Notes: generated from the letters alone by a model not told the origin. A stretch of DNA of 30,744 bases from Methanobacterium sp. (GCA_021372715.1 JAJFTX010000012.1:1-30744), one strand, 5' to 3'. Positions 1-7,780 are shown, counted from the stretch's first letter. A program made the numbers and translations.

Positions 1-572
1 ATGGATACATAAAGAAATGTGGTGAACCATCCACCCGTTTTGTTAGGACAGGATTTGCAACAGTCCAACTTAAACCTGGTGTTCTGGGAATTTATGTAAG
101 AATAATGCCTCCAGGAACTGTACTGCCCGATAAAGTTGATATAATAATGCCAACAGTGGAAGAATCACCAAGTGAGGCCATAGTGGAAAGTACAGAGGAA
201 GAAGAATCTCCAGCTCAAGACGTGGAAGTAGCTGAAGAAACAGTATCTGATGAAATTGAAGATGAAATAAGCGAAGAAACAGAAGATAACCTGGAAGACA
301 TTGAAGAAGAACCAGAGACCAAGAAAGTCGCAGAAACTGAAAAACCTGAGACCAAGAAGGTTAAAGAAACTGTAGAAGCAGAGACCAAGAAGGTTAAAGA
401 GACTGTAAAACCTAAGGCCAAAGAAGTCAAAGAGGCTGTTAAAGCAGAGTCCAAGAAAGTCAAAGAAACTGTAAAAGCAGATGAGAAAAAGGAACCGGAA
501 ACCAAGTTTAAAAAATTCAAAACAGCCGACCTTGTTAAACCTGCAAAAGAAACCAAAGATAATACCCAGTAA
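1..572 (+). CDS. rpsC: 30S ribosomal protein uS3 (S3), C-terminal part, 5' truncated
   Basis: The gene is open at the left edge of the window; reading starts at base 3 and 189 residues are visible. The first part (GYIKKCGEPSTRFVR, then GVLGIYVRIMPPGTVLPDKV) is the conserved C-terminal domain of uS3, a 30S head protein at the mRNA entry channel. After about residue 50 of the visible part the sequence becomes a long low-complexity tail: first a strongly acidic stretch (nt about 150-314), then five lysine-rich 11-residue repeats (nt 315-479), then a basic end. The position before L29 is the normal archaeal order. The tail is long for uS3, is probably disordered or helical, and its role is unknown. 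Identity is certain; only the start lies outside the window. Confidence 0.96.
   Translation, partial: GYIKKCGEPSTRFVRTGFATVQLKPGVLGIYVRIMPPGTVLPDKVDIIMPTVEESPSEAIVESTEEEESPAQDVEVAEETVSDEIEDEISEETEDNLEDIEEEPETKKVAETEKPETKKVKETVEAETKKVKETVKPKAKEVKEAVKAESKKVKETVKADEKKEPETKFKKFKTADLVKPAKETKDNTQ
315..479 (+). repeat. Five tandem 33-bp (11-residue) repeats in the uS3 tail
   Basis: The encoded units are ETKKVAETEKP, ETKKVKETVEA, ETKKVKETVKP, KAKEVKEAVKA and ESKKVKETVKA, in frame and without gaps. The pattern keeps K at positions 3-4, V at 5 and 9 and acidic residues at 1 and 7, giving a charged amphipathic hendecad. It follows an almost purely acidic stretch, so the tail has opposite charges side by side. 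Confidence 0.9.
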
Positions 573-621
573 TTCTTTAGAAAAATAGATAAATTCGCAA
601 ATTATAAAAAGGTGTAGAAAA

Positions 622-828
622 ATGGTAATATTAAGGACCAAGGAAATAAGGGCAATGGAGATAGAGGAAATCCAGAAAAAATTGGATGAACTCAAGGCAG
701 AACATTCAAAGATAGTCTCTAAAAGCGCTGCCGCTGGAATTTATGAAGATCCTGGTAAAGTTAAAGAATTAAAACGAACTATTGCCCGGGTACTTACCAT
801 AATGAGTGAAAAAACGAAGGAGAACTAA
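622..828 (+). CDS. rpmC: 50S ribosomal protein uL29 (L29)
   Basis: Small two-helix protein near the polypeptide exit tunnel of the large subunit. The 68 residues begin MVILRTKEIRAM, the usual archaeal L29 start, followed by a helical IEEIQKKLDELKAEHSKI segment and the KVKELKRTIARVLTI second helix. I chose the ATG at 622 over the in-frame ATG at 655 because the VILRTKEIR opening is conserved and a GGTG element lies at 612-615. It sits between uS3 and aIF1 as expected for the archaeal S10/spc cluster. Confidence 0.93.
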   Translation: MVILRTKEIRAMEIEEIQKKLDELKAEHSKIVSKSAAAGIYEDPGKVKELKRTIARVLTIMSEKTKEN

Positions 829-833
829 AATAG

Positions 834-1175
834 ATGACAGTCTGTGAGATATGCGGTCTTCCAGAAGAACTTTGCGTTTGTGAAGAGATAGCAAGGGAGA
901 TTCAAAAAGTTAAAGTCTACACAGTAAGAAGAAGATTCGGAAAGCTCATGACCATAGTAGAAGGGATCGATGAGCATGACATCGACATAAGAGAATTAAC
1001 CAAGGAACTAAAAAATAAATGTGCCTGTGGAGGAACTGCAAAAAAAGGCCAGATCGAACTTCAGGGAGATCATAAAAGGAAAGTAAAAGAAGTTCTAGCT
1101 AATATGGGCTTTTCATCAGACACCATTGAAATCAAAGATAGAGATGAAAGAAGTAAGGGCAGAAAGAGACGATAA
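834..1175 (+). CDS. Translation initiation factor aIF1 (SUI1 family)
   Basis: Archaeal homologue of eIF1, which binds the 30S P site and enforces correct start codon choice. The 113 residues hold an N-terminal Cys cluster (C4, C7, C14, C16), possibly a zinc knuckle, then the SUI1 fold with the signature CACGGTAKKGQIELQGDH and a basic tail. The start ATG is 5 nt after the L29 stop, and an AAGGAGA element inside the end of L29 (about 816-823) serves as ribosome binding site, so the two are translationally linked. The placement inside the ribosomal cluster is typical of euryarchaea. Confidence 0.95.
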   Translation: MTVCEICGLPEELCVCEEIAREIQKVKVYTVRRRFGKLMTIVEGIDEHDIDIRELTKELKNKCACGGTAKKGQIELQGDHKRKVKEVLANMGFSSDTIEIKDRDERSKGRKRR

Positions 1176-1195
1176 TTTCTGTTCTTTTAAAAATC

Positions 1196-1480
1196 ATGAT
1201 AACTCCACAAAACATATTCAAACATGAGCTTGTCGGTTTGCCTGTAGAGGTGGTCCGAAGCTCCCATAGTGGATATAAAGGGATAAAAGGAAAAGTTGTT
1301 GACGAAACAAAAAATACCATCAAAATAGAGGATGATGAGGGAAATGAAAAGATCATCCCAAAAAAAGTGGCAACTTTCCATTTTCAACTGCCCGATGGTA
1401 AAAAAGTTGAAATTAACGGCAAAATAATAGCTATTCGTCCAGAAAACAGGATTAAAAAGAGATACAGAAAGTACTGGTAG
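1196..1480 (+). CDS. rnp1: RNase P protein component 1 (Rpp29/Pop4 homologue)
   Basis: One of the archaeal RNase P proteins, which help the catalytic RNA remove 5' leaders from tRNA precursors. The 94 residues match the family's Sm-like beta barrel: NIFKHELVGLPVEVVRSSH, then GIKGKVVDETKNTIKI and the IPKKVATFHFQLP stretch, with a basic C-terminus (RIKKRYRKYW). No strong ribosome binding site is visible upstream of the ATG, suggesting coupling to aIF1, which ends 20 nt earlier. The position between aIF1 and S17 is a conserved archaeal arrangement. Confidence 0.95.
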   Translation: MITPQNIFKHELVGLPVEVVRSSHSGYKGIKGKVVDETKNTIKIEDDEGNEKIIPKKVATFHFQLPDGKKVEINGKIIAIRPENRIKKRYRKYW

Positions 1481-1587
1481 AAACGGGATCAGTAAAAATC
1501 TGTAATAATATAACTTTAATACTGGATGAAGCAGGTTAAATTACTCTAAATAATATTCAGATAAAAATTTACTATAAAGGTGATATT

Positions 1588-1905
1588 ATGATTGGTATCG
1601 ACGTTACAGAACCAAAAAACAAATGCGATGATCCTAACTGTCCTTTCCACGGAGATCTACCGGTAAGGGGACAGATATTAGAAGGAATCGTGACCAGTGA
1701 TAAAGCGGAAAGAACCGTCACTGTAGAGAGAAGTTTTTATAAATTCATTCGTAAGTTTGAAAGATATGAAAAAAGAAAATCAATAATACACGCACATAAA
1801 CCGGACTGCATAGATTTAAACATCGGTGATGCTGTGAAAATCGCAGAATGCCGACCACTCAGTAAAACCAAACATTTCGTGGTAATAGAGGTTAAAGGAG
1901 ATTGA
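1588..1905 (+). CDS. rpsQ: 30S ribosomal protein uS17 (S17)
   Basis: OB-fold rRNA-binding protein of the small subunit. The 105 residues include the archaeal N-terminal extension with CDDPNCPFHG, then the core VRGQILEGIVTSDKAERT and YEKRKSIIHAHKPDC, and the LSKTKHFVVIEV ending. An AAAGGTGAT ribosome binding site lies just upstream of the ATG. The 107-nt gap before it, after rnp1, holds no gene; it is AT-rich with no clear terminator. Confidence 0.96.
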   Translation: MIGIDVTEPKNKCDDPNCPFHGDLPVRGQILEGIVTSDKAERTVTVERSFYKFIRKFERYEKRKSIIHAHKPDCIDLNIGDAVKIAECRPLSKTKHFVVIEVKGD

Positions 1906-1906
1906 A

Positions 1907-2305
1907 ATGAAGGCTATTACATCTAATGTTTCCAAATCACTACCCATAGGAGCACGACTGCATTGTGTGGATAACACTGGTGCAAGAGAAGTGGAAATAG
2001 TATCAGTTAAAGGTTATAAAGGGGTTAGAAGAAGATTAGCCAGTGCTGGTGTGGGTGATATGATCGTGATCTCCGTAAAAAAGGGATCGGTGGAAATGAG
2101 AAGAGAAGTAACCACAGCAGTAGTGGTCAGGCAAAAAAAAGAATACCGTAGAGCAGACGGTCTAAGAGTTAAATTTGAAGATAATGCAGCTGTAATACTA
2201 AGTCCGGAAGGAGTTCTTAAAGGATCTGAAATACGAGGACCAGTTGCTAAGGAAGCAGCAGATCGATGGCCTTCCATAGGAAGTGCGGCTAGCATAATTG
2301 TCTAA
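1907..2305 (+). CDS. rplN: 50S ribosomal protein uL14 (L14)
   Basis: Beta-barrel protein at the subunit interface of the 50S particle. The 132 residues carry the family hallmarks IGARLHCVDNTGAREVEIV, VGDMIVISVKKG and VVVRQKKEYRRADG, then DNAAVILSPEGVLKGSEIRGPVA in pieces. The start codon lies one base after the S17 stop, and its ribosome binding site (AAAGGAGATT) is inside the S17 gene, so the two genes are translated in tandem. Confidence 0.97.
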   Translation: MKAITSNVSKSLPIGARLHCVDNTGAREVEIVSVKGYKGVRRRLASAGVGDMIVISVKKGSVEMRREVTTAVVVRQKKEYRRADGLRVKFEDNAAVILSPEGVLKGSEIRGPVAKEAADRWPSIGSAASIIV

Positions 2306-2361
2306 AGATAATATGAATAATAAATATGAATTTTAAATGAATTTAATTCACGGTGAATATT

Positions 2362-2715
2362 ATGTCAAAACAACCAAGAAAACAGAGGAAATTCCGCTAT
2401 AAAGCACCTTTACATGTTCGTCATAAATTAATGGGCGTAACACTTTCTGAAGAGCTCAGAGAAAGGTACCAGACAAGATCTCTTCCGGTGAAAAAAGGAG
2501 ATAAAGTAATGGTGATGAGGGGAGATTTCAAGGAACAGGAAGGAAAAGTAGAGAAAGTCGACCTCAAACATTACAGATTAACCATTGAAGGTGTATCGGT
2601 ACAGAAACCAGATGGAAATCAAGTTTATCATTCAATACACCCTTCCAAAGTGATGCTGGTAGAACTGGATCTCGACGATGATGAAAGAAACGAAGTAATA
2701 GAGAGGAAGGGATAA
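2362..2715 (+). CDS. rplX: 50S ribosomal protein uL24 (L24)
   Basis: Assembly-initiating 50S protein with a KOW motif. The residues KKGDKVMVMRGDFKEQEGK form the KOW segment, followed by EGVSVQKPDGNQVYHSIHP, typical of archaeal/eukaryotic L24 (L26e). I start at ATG 2362 (118 residues). An in-frame GTG at 2353 is part of the GGTGA ribosome binding site and is unlikely to be the start. It is followed by S4e after two bases. Confidence 0.95.
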   Translation: MSKQPRKQRKFRYKAPLHVRHKLMGVTLSEELRERYQTRSLPVKKGDKVMVMRGDFKEQEGKVEKVDLKHYRLTIEGVSVQKPDGNQVYHSIHPSKVMLVELDLDDDERNEVIERKG

Positions 2716-2717
2716 AA

Positions 2718-3446
2718 ATGGCTAAAATGGGTTCAAGAAAACATCTAAAACGTTATAAAGCACCGGAAAACTGGCCTATACATCCTAAAGAATATAAATG
2801 GACAGTTAAAACAAGCCCGGGATCCCATGCTCTGGATAAATCCATGCCCCTCCTAATCGTAGTACGGGACATACTCAAAATAGCAGATAATGCTCGGGAA
2901 GCCAAAATAATAATTAACAAAGGAGATATCCTAGTCGACGGCCGACCAAGAAAAGATTACAAGTTTCCAGTAGGGTTCATGGATATAATCGAAATCCCAA
3001 AATCAGGTAAAGTATACCGTATACTCCCTGATGAAAAGGGAAGACTGATATTACATCCCATATCCTCAGAAAATAAAGAATTCAAATTATGCAGAATTGA
3101 AGATAAAACCACCATCAAAGGAGCTAAAATTCAATTAAATCTTCATGACGGCCGAAACTGTTTGACTGAGGATGATTATAAAACTGCTGACGTATTAAAA
3201 CTCAAAGTTCCTGAACAGGAAATTCAAGATCATATAAAATTTGAAAATGGTTCATTAGGCCTGATAACCGGCGGAAAACACATTGGAGAGAGAGGTAATA
3301 TTAAGGAAATAACCATCACCAAATCATCCATGCCCAACACCGTGGTAATAGAAACCGCCAATGGAAAAACATTCCAAACTCTTAAGGATTACGTGTTTGT
3401 TCTAGGAAAAGAAAAACCATTGATCACACTTCCTGGAGGTAAATAA
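2718..3446 (+). CDS. rps4e: 30S ribosomal protein eS4 (S4e)
   Basis: Archaeal/eukaryotic-specific small subunit protein. The 242 residues begin MAKMGSRKHLKRYKAPENWP, the standard opening, followed by an S4 RNA-binding domain (about residues 43-105, including INKGDILVDGRPRKDYKFPV) and a KOW-like segment near residues 170-215 (GLITGGKHIGERGNIKEI). The length is normal for the family. Its stop overlaps the L5 start by one base (TAATG), so translation of L5 is probably coupled. Confidence 0.97.
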   Translation: MAKMGSRKHLKRYKAPENWPIHPKEYKWTVKTSPGSHALDKSMPLLIVVRDILKIADNAREAKIIINKGDILVDGRPRKDYKFPVGFMDIIEIPKSGKVYRILPDEKGRLILHPISSENKEFKLCRIEDKTTIKGAKIQLNLHDGRNCLTEDDYKTADVLKLKVPEQEIQDHIKFENGSLGLITGGKHIGERGNIKEITITKSSMPNTVVIETANGKTFQTLKDYVFVLGKEKPLITLPGGK

Positions 3447-3952
3447 TGAATCCAATGGAAGAAGTGAAAATAGCCAAGGCCACCATAAACATTGGAGTAG
3501 GTGAAGGCGGAGAGAAGCTGGCACGAGCAGAAAAATTACTCAACAGCATAACCAGTCAAAAACCAGTGCGAACCTATTCTAAAGTAACCAATCCAGAATT
3601 CGGAATAAGAAAAGGCCAGCCTATAGCTTGCAAAGTCACCTTACGTGACCAGAAAGCAGATGAAGCCATCAAACTCATTCTAAACGGTATAGGAAACAAA
3701 TTAGGTACCAAACAGTTCGATAACCAGGGTAATGTTTCTTTTGGAATTGAAGAGCACATCGATATTCCTGGGATGCGTTACGACCCTGATATTGGTATAT
3801 TTGGGATGAACGTTTCGGTTACCTTCGAAAAACCCGGTTACAGAATAAAGAGAAGAAAAATTCAACAAAAAAAGATTCCCCAAAAACACCAGGTCACATC
3901 AGAAGAGACCATGGAGTTTATGCAGGAAAAATTCAAAGTTACGGTGGAATAG
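3446..3952 (+). CDS. rplE: 50S ribosomal protein uL5 (L5)
   Basis: Binds 5S rRNA and the P-site tRNA elbow in the central protuberance. The 168 residues carry archaeal L5 signatures: KATINIGVGEGGEKLARAE, the TYSKVTNPEFGIRKGQPIACKVTL stretch in pieces, and GIEEHIDIPGMRYDPDIGIFGM. A GGAGGT ribosome binding site lies inside the end of S4e and the start overlaps the S4e stop by one base. Confidence 0.97.
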   Translation: MNPMEEVKIAKATINIGVGEGGEKLARAEKLLNSITSQKPVRTYSKVTNPEFGIRKGQPIACKVTLRDQKADEAIKLILNGIGNKLGTKQFDNQGNVSFGIEEHIDIPGMRYDPDIGIFGMNVSVTFEKPGYRIKRRKIQQKKIPQKHQVTSEETMEFMQEKFKVTVE

Positions 3953-3979
3953 TAACCCAAATTAATATAAGGTGATAAA

Positions 3980-4123
3980 TTGCCAAGAAAATACGGAAAG
4001 GCATCAAGAAAATGCAGAAGATGTGGGGATCACTCCGCCCTGGTAAGAAGATACGGGCTAATGTTATGCAGACAATGCTTCAGAGAACTTGCATCAAAAA
4101 TTGGATTTAAAAAATATAATTAG
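3980..4123 (+). CDS. rpsN: 30S ribosomal protein uS14 (S14), zinc-binding type
   Basis: Short gene of 47 residues starting with TTG at 3980, preceded by AAGGTGAT at 3970-3976. The sequence opens MPRKYGKASRKCRRCGDH and has two CxxC pairs (C12, C15 and C30, C33) that form the structural zinc site of archaeal S14, then REL-SKIGFKKYN at the end. It lies between L5 and S8, its usual place. The length is typical of archaeal S14 and the match is strong despite the small size. Confidence 0.95.
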   Translation: MPRKYGKASRKCRRCGDHSALVRRYGLMLCRQCFRELASKIGFKKYN

Positions 4124-4135
4124 AGGTGAATAAAT

Positions 4136-4528
4136 TTGACTCTCATGGATCCTCTGGCAGACGCTCTTACCAACATGCGAAACAATGAAATGCAGGGAAA
4201 CAACAGATGTACCATCACCCCCGCATCAAAAATGATTGGACATGTTCTAAGAACCATGCAGAAGGAAGAATATATAGGCGAATTCGAGTTCGTTGATGAT
4301 GGAAAGGCAGGACAGTTCATGGTGGAACTCGAAGGTAACATTAACAAATGCGGTGTTATAAAGCCTAGACATGCCGTAAAGAAAGATGAATTTGAAAGAT
4401 TTGAAAAAAGATATCTGCCCTCTAAAAACTTCGGAATAATAATAATGACCACACCCGAAGGAATTATGACCCATAAAGAGGCTAAAGAAAAGGGAATTGG
4501 CGGCAGGCTTTTAGCTTACATTTATTAA
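4136..4528 (+). CDS. rpsH: 30S ribosomal protein uS8 (S8)
   Basis: Central-domain 16S rRNA-binding protein, in bacteria also the translational repressor of this operon. The 130 residues start from TTG at 4136 (MTLMDPLADALTNMRNNE), with a GAGGTGA element at 4123-4129. The family end EGIMTHKEAKEKGIGGRLL is complete. The in-frame ATG at 4145 would remove the conserved TL and stands too far from the ribosome binding site. Confidence 0.96.
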   Translation: MTLMDPLADALTNMRNNEMQGNNRCTITPASKMIGHVLRTMQKEEYIGEFEFVDDGKAGQFMVELEGNINKCGVIKPRHAVKKDEFERFEKRYLPSKNFGIIIMTTPEGIMTHKEAKEKGIGGRLLAYIY

Positions 4529-4538
4529 GGTGATTATT

Positions 4539-5072
4539 ATGGCTCAAGTAGCAATTCTCAGAGATGAAATCCTCATACCAGAGGGGATAAAGGTTACCAT
4601 AAAAGATGAAATTGTGGTAACCGGTTCAAAGGGTGAACTCAAAAGAAAATTCAAAAGCCGAAATATCAAAATCAGCGAAGATGATGGAAAAATCATTTTA
4701 GAAGCCCCTTTTCCAAAAAAAAGGGATAAAGCCATGTTGGGTACAATAAAATCCCATCTAACTAATATGATCATAGGATTAACTGATGGTTTTAATTATA
4801 AGATGAAAATAGTTTACGCTCACTTTCCCATGACCGTTAAAGTATCCGGTGACAAGGTAAACATCGATAATTTCCTTGGAGAAAGACATCCCCGTACTGC
4901 TAAAATATTAGGCGAAACCAAGGTCCAGGTAAAGGGCGATGAAGTCATCGTGAAAGGAATAAATAAGGAAGATGTAGGTCAAACCATGGCCAATATTGAA
5001 CAGGCCACTAAAATAAAGGGCAGAGATCCCAGGGTATTCCAGGACGGAATATACTTAATCAGTAAGGAGTAA
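4539..5072 (+). CDS. rplF: 50S ribosomal protein uL6 (L6)
   Basis: Two-domain 50S protein near the factor-binding site. From ATG 4539 it has 177 residues (MAQVAILRDEILIPEGIKV). The duplicated L6 fold is visible as VTGSKGELKRKF in the first half and NFLGERHPRTAKILGE with GINKEDVGQTMANIEQAT in the second. The in-frame GTG at 4530 belongs to the AAGGTGA ribosome binding site. It lies 10 bases after S8. Confidence 0.96.
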   Translation: MAQVAILRDEILIPEGIKVTIKDEIVVTGSKGELKRKFKSRNIKISEDDGKIILEAPFPKKRDKAMLGTIKSHLTNMIIGLTDGFNYKMKIVYAHFPMTVKVSGDKVNIDNFLGERHPRTAKILGETKVQVKGDEVIVKGINKEDVGQTMANIEQATKIKGRDPRVFQDGIYLISKE

Positions 5073-5082
5073 GGTGACCACA

Positions 5083-5412
5083 ATGAAAAAACCACATTTT
5101 AAACGTCAGGAATGGCACAGGTACAAAAAACTGGGAGACAAATGGAGGAAAGCCCGGGGAAAAACCAGTAAACGAAGAAGGTATGAAGCAAGAAAACCAG
5201 CGATGCCATCTATAGGTTATGGATCTCCTAAAGATAGGAGAGGTTTACATCCATCTGGATACCAAGATGTTTTGGTTTCTAATCTTAAAGAATTAGAAAA
5301 ATTAAACCCGGAAACCCAGGCAGGAAGGATTAGTTCCACAGTAGGAAACAGGAAAAAGGAAATGATCCTTGAAAAAGCAACAGAATTAGGAATTAAAATA
5401 TTAAACAAATAA
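5083..5412 (+). CDS. rpl32e: 50S ribosomal protein eL32 (L32e)
   Basis: Archaeal/eukaryotic 50S protein. From ATG 5083 it has 109 residues, opening KKPHFKRQEWHRYKKLG, with KWRKARGKTSKRRR and the signature GYGSPKDRRGLHPSGYQDVLV, ending in a helix rich in basic residues. The length fits the short methanobacterial form, which lacks the longer N-terminus of some other archaea. The GTG at 5074 is inside the AAGGTGA ribosome binding site. It starts 10 bases after the L6 stop. Confidence 0.95.
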   Translation: MKKPHFKRQEWHRYKKLGDKWRKARGKTSKRRRYEARKPAMPSIGYGSPKDRRGLHPSGYQDVLVSNLKELEKLNPETQAGRISSTVGNRKKEMILEKATELGIKILNK

Positions 5413-5525
5413 ATAAAGTAATTATAATATGTGTATGGGATCTGATAAACTATAAAACCAGATTTCAAGCGCAATTCAATCCTTATTCAAATATAATGAT
5501 TTGATTTTAGGATTATCATAGAAAC

Positions 5526-5551
5526 AAACAGCCATAAAAAAAAGGTTGTTT
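5526..5551 (+). repeat. Imperfect hairpin in the rpl32e-rpl19e gap
   Basis: AAACAGCC (5526-5533) and GGTTGTTT (5544-5551) pair over 8 positions with one G-T wobble around a 10-nt A-rich loop, immediately before the GGGAGGT ribosome binding site of rpl19e. The right half (A-run plus GGTTG) resembles the hairpins at 7748 and 17636. The rest of the 153-nt gap is AT-rich with no gene. Function is unknown. Confidence 0.5.
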
Positions 5552-5565
5552 CAGGGAGGTTTTTA

Positions 5566-6012
5566 ATGAATCTTACTACTCAAAAAAGATTGGCTGCAGA
5601 TATCCTCAAGGTAGGAGTAAATCGGGTTTGGATAGATCCGGAAAATACTGAAGAAGTATCACGGGCCATAACCAGAGATGGAATAAAGCAACTAATTAAT
5701 AACGGAGTCATTAAGGCTAAACCAAAAAAAGGGATTAGCAGCTATCGATCTAAGAAGATCGCACAACAGAAAAAGAAAGGAAGAAGAAAAGGCCGTGGTA
5801 GTATAAAAGGGGCTAAAGGGGCAAGAAACCCCAAGAAGAAAGCTTGGATGACTACCATAAGGGCATTGAGAAAAGATTTGAAGGATATGAGGGATAATAG
5901 GGATATAAATAAAACCACTTATCGTAAGCTTTATAAAATGGCTAAAGGTGGAGCATTCCGAAGTAAATCTTATATGAAAACCTATGCTCGGGATCATGAC
6001 CTTCTCAGATAA
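5566..6012 (+). CDS. rpl19e: 50S ribosomal protein eL19 (L19e)
   Basis: Archaeal/eukaryotic 50S protein that can bridge to the small subunit. The 148 residues open MNLTTQKRLAADILKVGVNR, contain the very basic QQKKKGRRKGRGSIKGAKGA loop segment and the WMTTIRALRKDLKDMRDN helix, and end YMKTYARDHDLLR. A GGGAGGT ribosome binding site precedes the ATG by 6-7 bases. It follows a 153-nt gap, the first sizeable break inside the spc block. Confidence 0.96.
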   Translation: MNLTTQKRLAADILKVGVNRVWIDPENTEEVSRAITRDGIKQLINNGVIKAKPKKGISSYRSKKIAQQKKKGRRKGRGSIKGAKGARNPKKKAWMTTIRALRKDLKDMRDNRDINKTTYRKLYKMAKGGAFRSKSYMKTYARDHDLLR

Positions 6013-6024
6013 TGGGGGAATATT

Positions 6025-6606
6025 ATGGCACACGGATCAAGATATAAATTGGCATTTAAAAGAAGAAAAGAAGGAAAAACAAATTATAAAGCCAGATTAA
6101 AGCTAACCACAATGGATAAACCCAGGATGGTCGTACGAATTTCAAATAAACATGTAACCGCCCAAATAATTAAAATAAACAATGAGGGAGATGAAACTCT
6201 AGTAGCGGCCAGTTCCAAGGAACTGGAAAAATTAGGCTGGAAAGCCGGAGGAAAAAACACCTCGGCCGCCTACCTCACTGGATTTTTATGCGGAAAACGG
6301 GCAGTAAATGAAGAAATAAACGAGGCAACCCTGGATATTGGTCTGAAATCATCACTAAAAGGATCTAAGATATACGCAGTACTCAAAGGCGCAGTGGACG
6401 CTGGATTGGAAGTACCCTATGATGAAAGTATTCTACCAGAAGAAGACAGAATAAACGGAGAACACATAGCAAATTACAGTCAGAGCCTCAGCGATGCAGA
6501 GACCAGTAAGAAGTTTTCTCAATATATAGAAAAGGGACTTCAACCTTCAGATATCCCTGATCACTTCAAAGAAATTAAAGAAAAGATTAAAGAGGAATCA
6601 TCATGA
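6025..6606 (+). CDS. rplR: 50S ribosomal protein uL18 (L18)
   Basis: 5S rRNA-binding protein of the central protuberance. The 193 residues are the long archaeal/eukaryotic L5e-like form: MAHGSRYKLAFKRRKEGKT, then KHVTAQIIKIN, GKNTSAAYLTGFLCGKRA and LKGAVDAGLEVPYDESILP. A GGGGGAA element precedes the ATG. The TGA stop overlaps the S5 start by four bases (ATGA), implying coupled translation. Confidence 0.96.
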   Translation: MAHGSRYKLAFKRRKEGKTNYKARLKLTTMDKPRMVVRISNKHVTAQIIKINNEGDETLVAASSKELEKLGWKAGGKNTSAAYLTGFLCGKRAVNEEINEATLDIGLKSSLKGSKIYAVLKGAVDAGLEVPYDESILPEEDRINGEHIANYSQSLSDAETSKKFSQYIEKGLQPSDIPDHFKEIKEKIKEESS

Positions 6607-7250
6607 ACAATGATATGGAAGAATGGGAGCCAAAAACCAACCTAGGACGTATGGTTAAGGAAGGCACCATCAGCGATATCGATGAGATATTCGACCGAGG
6701 CCTCCCCATAATGGAACTGGAAATCATAAACAGCCTATTACCAGATCTGGAAGAAGAAGTAATGGATGTAAACCTGGTGCAGAGGATGCACAAATCAGGT
6801 AGAAAAGTAAACTTCCGAGTGATAGTAGCCGTGGGAAATAAAAATGGATACGTTGGCCTAGGCCAAGGTAAAGCCAAAGAAGTAGGTCCGGCCATAAGAA
6901 AAGCAGTAGATGATGCTAAATATAATATAATAAAGGTACGCAGAGGATGTGGAGACTGGGGATGCGTCTGTGGAAAAGAACACACCGTACCATTTAAAGT
7001 GGAAGGAAAAGTAGGAAGCGTAAAGGTAACCCTCATACCCGCACCAGGTGGCGTAGGATTGGCCATAGGAGATGTGGGAAAAACCATACTGAAACTAGCT
7101 GGAATAGACGACGTATGGTCCGATACCAGAGGACAAACCCAAACCACAATAAACTTCGCAGGAGCTGTTTTTGAAGCATTAAAACAGTTAAGCAGAGTTA
7201 AAGCCAAGAAATCAGATCTTAAGAATCTGGGAGTGGAATGCGCCGACTAG
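6603..7250 (+). CDS. rpsE: 30S ribosomal protein uS5 (S5)
   Basis: Decoding-fidelity protein of the 30S subunit. The 215 residues include the N-terminal archaeal extension, the double-stranded RNA-binding-type domain (KVNFRVIVAVGNKNGYVGLG, then GKAKEVGPAIRKAVDDAKYN) and the C-terminal domain with VTLIPAPGGVGLAIGDVG. The CGDWGCVCG segment is a feature of archaeal S5 seen also in eukaryotes. Its start overlaps the L18 stop in an ATGA. Confidence 0.97.
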   Translation: MNNDMEEWEPKTNLGRMVKEGTISDIDEIFDRGLPIMELEIINSLLPDLEEEVMDVNLVQRMHKSGRKVNFRVIVAVGNKNGYVGLGQGKAKEVGPAIRKAVDDAKYNIIKVRRGCGDWGCVCGKEHTVPFKVEGKVGSVKVTLIPAPGGVGLAIGDVGKTILKLAGIDDVWSDTRGQTQTTINFAGAVFEALKQLSRVKAKKSDLKNLGVECAD

Positions 7251-7287
7251 AACATTCCTAGTTTAGTAAATATTAAGGTGATAATAA

Positions 7288-7743
7288 ATGATTGCAGCCA
7301 TAAGAGTAAGGGGCAGAACTGGAGTAAAGGGGGATATAGCAGATACCATGGAAATGTTACGGCTAACTAGAATAAATCATGCCGTGATACTAGATGAAAA
7401 CCCCAGCTATCAGGGAATGCTCCGGAAGGCAAAAGATTACATAACCTGGGGAGAGATAAAAAAAGAAACCCTGGTTAATATGATATCCAAAAGGGGAAAA
7501 TTACCGGGAGATTTAAAGGTTACAGATGAGTATCTGAAGGAAAACACCAGTTACAAATCCATAGAAGACCTCTCCCAAGCAGTTGTAGAAGGAACGAAAC
7601 TGGAAGAATCAGGTATTAAACCAGTGTTCAGATTACATCCGCCCCGAAAAGGATTTAAGAATACTAAAAAAGCTTATAATGAAGACGGAAGTTTAGGATA
7701 CAGGGGAGAAAACATAGAAGACCTGATTAATAAGATGTTATAG
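7288..7743 (+). CDS. rpmD: 50S ribosomal protein uL30 (L30)
   Basis: The 151-residue archaeal/eukaryotic form (L7-like in eukaryotes), much longer than bacterial L30. It opens IAAIRVRGRTGVKGDIADTM, then LRLTRINHAVILDENPSYQGML, and ends with RLHPPRKGFKNTKKAYNEDG, all typical. An AAGGTGAT ribosome binding site precedes the ATG. Its stop is followed at once by GATCAACC, part of the hairpin and alternative pairing described in the gap to rpl15. Confidence 0.96.
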   Translation: MIAAIRVRGRTGVKGDIADTMEMLRLTRINHAVILDENPSYQGMLRKAKDYITWGEIKKETLVNMISKRGKLPGDLKVTDEYLKENTSYKSIEDLSQAVVEGTKLEESGIKPVFRLHPPRKGFKNTKKAYNEDGSLGYRGENIEDLINKML

Positions 7744-7747
7744 GATC

Positions 7748-7766
7748 AACCTTTTAAAAAAAGGTT
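7748..7766 (+). repeat. Perfect hairpin after the rpl30 stop
   Basis: AACCTTTT (7748-7755) and AAAAGGTT (7759-7766) are exact reverse complements around an AAA loop; the flanks GATC and AATC almost extend the stem. The same core (AACCTTTT, A7, GGTT) occurs at 17636-17656 after tRNA-Pro. No oligo-T tract follows, so it is not an obvious terminator; it may be a processing or regulatory hairpin. Confidence 0.7.
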
Positions 7767-7780
7767 AATCAAAAGATGAA

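Noticed and set aside
165..695. Long reverse-strand open frames opposite the uS3 tail (165-695 and 215-556)
   Set aside because: They are antisense shadows of the lysine/glutamate-rich repeats, giving phenylalanine- or serine/leucine-rich low-complexity products with no recognisable family and no ribosome binding site.
6587..7207. 206-residue reverse-strand frame opposite rpsE
   Set aside because: The + strand encodes a full, conserved S5; the reverse product resembles no family and is explained by codon bias of the sense gene.
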